Assembly: GCF_000968685.2 (NCBI RefSeq)
Contig: NZ_LAKD02000055.1
Coordinates: forward strand, 1-64,000
DNA length: 64,000 nucleotides
Origin: Streptomyces antioxidans
Lineage (GTDB): Bacteria; Actinomycetota; Actinomycetes; Streptomycetales; Streptomycetaceae
Direction of reading: 5' to 3'
A model generated the notes under the pieces. It was not told the origin of the DNA and made no database searches. It saw only the letters and a program-made list of their open reading frames with translations. Shown piece after piece: positions 60,425 to 64,000 of this stretch. The translations under genes and the position numbers were made by a program. Position 1 is the first letter of the stretch. Each line of letters begins with the position of its first letter.

Positions 60425-63400
60425 CTACCCAGCCGCGTCCGGCGGGCCGTAACCACCGCCGCCCGGCGTGTGGACGACCAGGACGTCGCCCCACCCGACG
60501 TCCGCCGCGTCACGGCCGTCCAGGCGCTCCACCGAACCGTCGGCGCGCTCGATCAGGTTCGCGCCCAGCGCGCCCGGTTCGCCGCCCGCCATGCCGTACG
60601 GGGCGACCCGGCGGTGGCCGGTGAGGAGGGCGACGGTCATCGGCTCCAGGAAGCGGATGCGGCGGGTGACGCCCTGGCCGCCGCGCCATCGGCCGCGGCC
60701 ACCGCTGCCCCGGCGGATCGCGAAGCGCTCCACCCGCACCGGATAGCGCCACTCCAGCACCTCGGGGTCGGTCAGCCGGGAGTTGGTCATATGGGTCTGT
60801 ACGGCGTCGGCGCCGTCGAAGCCGTCCCCCGCCCCGGAGCCGCTGGCGACCGTCTCGTAGTACTGGACGCGGTCATTGCCGAAGGTGACGTTGTTCATCG
60901 TGCCGGAGCCCTCGGCCTGGACGCCCAGGGCCGCGTACAGGGCGCCCGTGACCGCCTGGGAGGTCTCGACGTTCCCGGCGACCGTGGCGGCGGGGAAGAC
61001 GGGCGCCAGCATGCAGCCCTCGGGGATGCGGACCTCCAGGGGCTTCAGACAGCCGCTGTTGAGCGGGATGTCCTCGGCCACCAGCGTGCGGAAGACATAG
61101 AGCACGGCCGCCATCACCACCGAGCTGGGCGCGTTGTCGTTGCCCGGCCGCTGGGGCGAGGTGCCGGTGAAGTCCAGGACGGCGCCGCGCGCGTCGCGGT
61201 CCACCGTGAGGCTGACGCGGATGACCGCCCCGCCGTCGGTCTCGTAGCGGTACGAACCGTCGCGCAGCCCGGCGACGATGCGACGCACCGACTCCTCGGC
61301 GTTGTCCTGGACGTGCCCCATGTAGGCGTGCACGACATCGAGGCCGAACTGGACGATCATCCGGCGCAGTTCCTGGACGCCCTTCTCGTTGGCGGCGATC
61401 TGGGCGCGCAGATCGGCGAGGTTGGCGTCCGGGGCGCGGGACGGATACGGCCCGCCGGTCAGCAGTTCGCGGGTCTCCCGCTCGCGCAGCGCCCCGTCCC
61501 GTACCAGCAGCCAGTTGTCGAAGAGGACGCCCTCCTCCTGGATGGTGCGGCTGAAGGCGGGCATGGAGCCGGGAGTGATGCCGCCGATCTCGGCGTGGTG
61601 GCCGCGCGAGGCGACCAGGAAGAGCAGTTCCTCCCCCGGCTCGTCGAAGACCGGGCTGACCACGGTGACATCCGGCAGATGGGTGCCTCCGTGGTACGGG
61701 TCGTTGATCGCGTACACATCGCCCGGTCGCATCGTGCCCCCGTTGCGCCGCAGCACCTCCTTGATGGACTCGCCCATGGAGCCCAGGTGCACCGGGATGT
61801 GCGGGGCGTTGGCGATGAGGTTGCCCTCGGCGTCGAAGAGGGCGCAGGAGAAGTCGAGCCGCTCCTTGATGTTGACGGAGTGGGCGGTGTGCTCCAGGCG
61901 CACGCCCATCTGTTCGGCGATGGCCATGAAGAGGCTGTTGAAGACCTCAAGCATCACGGGGTCCACCTCGGTGCCGACCGCGGTGGTGCTCGGGCGCGGC
62001 CGGACCCGGGTGAGCAGCAGATGGCCGCGCTCTCCCATGGTGGCCTGCCAACCGGGGTCGACCACGGTGGTGGCGTCGTCCTCGGCGACGACCGCGGGCC
62101 CGGTGACCCGGTCCGAGGGGCGCATACGGTCGCGTTCGTAGAGCTCCGTCCGCTGCCAGCGCCCTTCCGAGAACATCCTTACGGTCGTCACGGGCGCCAG
62201 TTCGCCCTCCCTGGGCGGCCGTTGCACGACATGGCCGCCGGTGGGCCCGGACGCGCCGACCGCCTCGACCGACACCGCCTCGACGACCAGCGGCTTGTCC
62301 ATGGTGAAGGCGTAGCGGGTGCGGTGTGCCCGGACGAAGTCCTCGGTCATCGCGGGGCCGGAGCCGAGCGGGACGGGGATGGCGGAGTCGGTGCCCGCGT
62401 ACCGCAGATGGACCCGGGCGACGGTGTCCAGGGTGTCCTCCGGGACCCCGTCCGCGAGCAGTTCGCCACGGGTCTGGTCGGCCAGCCGCGCGCACAGCTC
62501 GCGCACCCGCCGCAGCGTCTCCCCGTCCTCCTGGCCCTCCTCGCTCTCCTCGCCCAGCTCCGCCTCGACGGCCTGCTCGCGCATGGCGGTGGCGTCGGCC
62601 ACGCCGATGCCGTACGCGGAGAGCACCCCCGCGAGCGGCGGCACGATCACCGTGCCGATGCCGAGCGCGTCGGCGACCGCGCAGGCGTGCTGGCCGCCCG
62701 CGCCGCCGAAGCTGGTGAGCGCGTAACGGGTGACGTCACGGCCGCGCTGTACGGAGATCTTCTTGACCGCGTTGGCCATGTTGAGCACCGCGATGTCCAG
62801 GAAGCCCGCCGCGACCTCCTCCGGGCCGCGCCGGTCGCCGGTGGCCTCCGCGATCTCCTCGGCGAGCGCGGCGAAGCGCTCCCGCACGGTCGCCGCGTCC
62901 AGCGGCCGGTCGGCGCGCGGACCGAAGACCGCGGGGAAGTGGTCCGGCTGGATCCGGCCCAGCATCACATTGGCGTCGGTCACGGTCAGCGGGCCGCCGC
63001 GCCGGTAGCAGGCGGGGCCGGGGACGGCCCCGGCCGAGTCCGGCCCCACGCGGTAGCGCCGCCCGTCGAAGTGGAGCACCGAACCGCCGCCCGCCGCCAC
63101 GGTGTGGATGTTCATCATCGGGGCGCGCATCCGCACCCCGGCGACCTCGGTGCCGAAGATCCGCTCCAACTCCCCCGCATAGTGCGAGACATCGGTCGAG
63201 GTGCCGCCCATGTCGAAGCCGATGACGCGGTCGTGTCCGGCCTCGCCGGAGGAGCGCGCCATGCCCACCACGCCGCCCGCGGGCCCGGACAGCACCGCGT
63301 CCTTGCCCCGGAAGTGCGCGGCCTCCCGCAGCCCTCCGTTGGACTGCATGAACATCAGCCGGATACCGCGCAGTTCGGCGGCCACGTCCTCCACATAGCG

Positions 63401-64000
63401 GCGCAGGATGGGCGAGAGGTAGGCGTCGACCACGGTGGTGTCACCGCGGGACACCAGCTTCATCAGCGGGCTGACCTCGTGGGAGCAGCTCACCTGCGGG
63501 AAGCCGAGGTCGCGTGCCACCGCGGCGACCGCCTGTTCGTGCGCGGCGTGCCGGTAGCCGTGCAGCAGGACGACCGCGGCGCTGCGGAAGCCGTCGCGGT
63601 GGGCGGTGCGCAGCGCCTCGGCGGCGGCGTCGAGGTCCAGGGGGCGGACGACCCCGCCATGGGCGTCCACCCGCTCGGGGATCTCCACCACCCGGTCGTA
63701 CAGCGCCCCGGGGAGCAGGATCCGGCGGTCGAAGAGGCGGGGGCGGTTCTGGTACGCGATGCGCAGCGCGTCCCGGAACCCTTCGGTGACGACGAGGACG
63801 GTCGGCTCGCCCGTGCGCTCCAGGAGGGCGTTGGTGGCGACCGTGGTGCCCATCTTGACGACGTCGATCCGGTCGGCCGGGACCGGATCGTCGGGGCCGA
63901 GCCCCAGCGTCTGCCGGATCCCGGCGACGGCGGCGTCCGTATAGCGCTCGGGATGGTGGGACAGCAGCTTGCGGGTGACCAGGCGGCCGTCCGGACGCTT
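60425..64000 (-). CDS. ATP-dependent 5-oxoprolinase/hydantoinase A-B fusion (partial, cut by window end)
   Basis: At least 1191 residues are visible and the 5' end lies beyond 64000. HyuA-type half: VVKMGTTVATNALLERTGEPTVLVVTEGF, LFMQSNGGL, IGFDMGGTSTDVSHY. HyuB-type half from about 61960 downward: LEHTAHSVNIKERLDFSCALFDAEGNLIANAPHIPVHLGSMGESI and GVQELRRMIVQFGLDVVHAYMGHVQDNAEESVRRI. The fusion resembles eukaryote-like OPLAH 5-oxoprolinases, though hydantoinase or N-methylhydantoinase activity is possible. It would be a second, unrelated oxoprolinase besides PxpABC. It ends 41 bases upstream of the ankyrin gene start. Confidence 0.85.
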   Translation of the reverse strand, partial: KRPDGRLVTRKLLSHHPERYTDAAVAGIRQTLGLGPDDPVPADRIDVVKMGTTVATNALLERTGEPTVLVVTEGFRDALRIAYQNRPRLFDRRILLPGALYDRVVEIPERVDAHGGVVRPLDLDAAAEALRTAHRDGFRSAAVVLLHGYRHAAHEQAVAAVARDLGFPQVSCSHEVSPLMKLVSRGDTTVVDAYLSPILRRYVEDVAAELRGIRLMFMQSNGGLREAAHFRGKDAVLSGPAGGVVGMARSSGEAGHDRVIGFDMGGTSTDVSHYAGELERIFGTEVAGVRMRAPMMNIHTVAAGGGSVLHFDGRRYRVGPDSAGAVPGPACYRRGGPLTVTDANVMLGRIQPDHFPAVFGPRADRPLDAATVRERFAALAEEIAEATGDRRGPEEVAAGFLDIAVLNMANAVKKISVQRGRDVTRYALTSFGGAGGQHACAVADALGIGTVIVPPLAGVLSAYGIGVADATAMREQAVEAELGEESEEGQEDGETLRRVRELCARLADQTRGELLADGVPEDTLDTVARVHLRYAGTDSAIPVPLGSGPAMTEDFVRAHRTRYAFTMDKPLVVEAVSVEAVGASGPTGGHVVQRPPREGELAPVTTVRMFSEGRWQRTELYERDRMRPSDRVTGPAVVAEDDATTVVDPGWQATMGERGHLLLTRVRPRPSTTAVGTEVDPVMLEVFNSLFMAIAEQMGVRLEHTAHSVNIKERLDFSCALFDAEGNLIANAPHIPVHLGSMGESIKEVLRRNGGTMRPGDVYAINDPYHGGTHLPDVTVVSPVFDEPGEELLFLVASRGHHAEIGGITPGSMPAFSRTIQEEGVLFDNWLLVRDGALRERETRELLTGGPYPSRAPDANLADLRAQIAANEKGVQELRRMIVQFGLDVVHAYMGHVQDNAEESVRRIVAGLRDGSYRYETDGGAVIRVSLTVDRDARGAVLDFTGTSPQRPGNDNAPSSVVMAAVLYVFRTLVAEDIPLNSGCLKPLEVRIPEGCMLAPVFPAATVAGNVETSQAVTGALYAALGVQAEGSGTMNNVTFGNDRVQYYETVASGSGAGDGFDGADAVQTHMTNSRLTDPEVLEWRYPVRVERFAIRRGSGGRGRWRGGQGVTRRIRFLEPMTVALLTGHRRVAPYGMAGGEPGALGANLIERADGSVERLDGRDAADVGWGDVLVVHTPGGGGYGPPDAAG

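Overview
The window is very GC-rich with compact divergent and convergent operons, GTG and TTG starts and ATGA/GTGA gene overlaps. It carries a conservon (Cvn) signalling operon, a WhiB-like protein and a mycothiol-type formaldehyde dehydrogenase. This combination points to a Streptomyces or close actinomycete chromosome. I see no rRNA, tRNA, CRISPR array, phage, insertion sequence or natural-product megasynthase; most of the content is catabolic.

Layout. 0.3-7.8 kb: acetoacetyl-CoA synthetase, a GH31 glycosidase carrying a roughly 510-residue low-complexity insert, and a secreted VanX-like D-Ala-D-Ala dipeptidase. 7.8-12 kb (minus): a spermidine/putrescine-type ABC importer. 12.1-16.5 kb: a DUF35/thiolase pair and glpF-glpK. 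16.6-20.7 kb (minus): a four-gene conservon. 21-30.5 kb: a glycine betaine catabolic island, in which ferredoxin reductase and Rieske ferredoxin diverge from an IclR regulator followed by mycothiol-dependent formaldehyde dehydrogenase, dimethylglycine oxidase, a GbcA-type Rieske oxygenase and betaine aldehyde dehydrogenase. 30.7-39.4 kb (minus): a kleisin-like / kite-like / SMC-like three-gene operon, in the order of Wadjet JetABC but with no JetD nuclease next to it. 39.5-46.4 kb: a 5-oxoproline module (DUF969, DUF979, pyroglutamyl peptidase and DUF2891 on minus, a GntR regulator, and PxpABC on plus). 46.5-48.4 kb: a class III alcohol dehydrogenase and an alpha/beta hydrolase. 48.7-58.8 kb: a complete branched-chain-type ABC importer, an FAD reductase, a histidine-box membrane desaturase/hydroxylase, an FGGY sugar kinase, a Rieske ferredoxin and a LysR regulator; together these look like an uncharacterised uptake, oxidation and phosphorylation pathway. 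58.8-64 kb (minus): a WhiB-like protein, a frameshifted ankyrin-repeat gene, and a fused ATP-dependent 5-oxoprolinase cut by the window end.

How the genes work together. The betaine island is a coherent demethylation route: betaine aldehyde to betaine to dimethylglycine to sarcosine, with the released formaldehyde oxidised by the mycothiol enzyme. Three copies of a GTTGYGNATMGYGC element lie in its two control regions. The 5-oxoproline genes on both strands share an operator-like sequence built on a GATCGTTCAACGATC palindrome. The desaturase island has an inverted repeat, GGTCGAT-N13-ATCGACC, in its divergent control region.

A recurrent oddity is tandem duplication at gene 3' ends. Many stop codons are straddled or closely followed by short tandem repeats with periods from about 8 to 45 bp, and two proteins (GH31 and the SMC-like ATPase) carry low-complexity inserts of about 500 residues.
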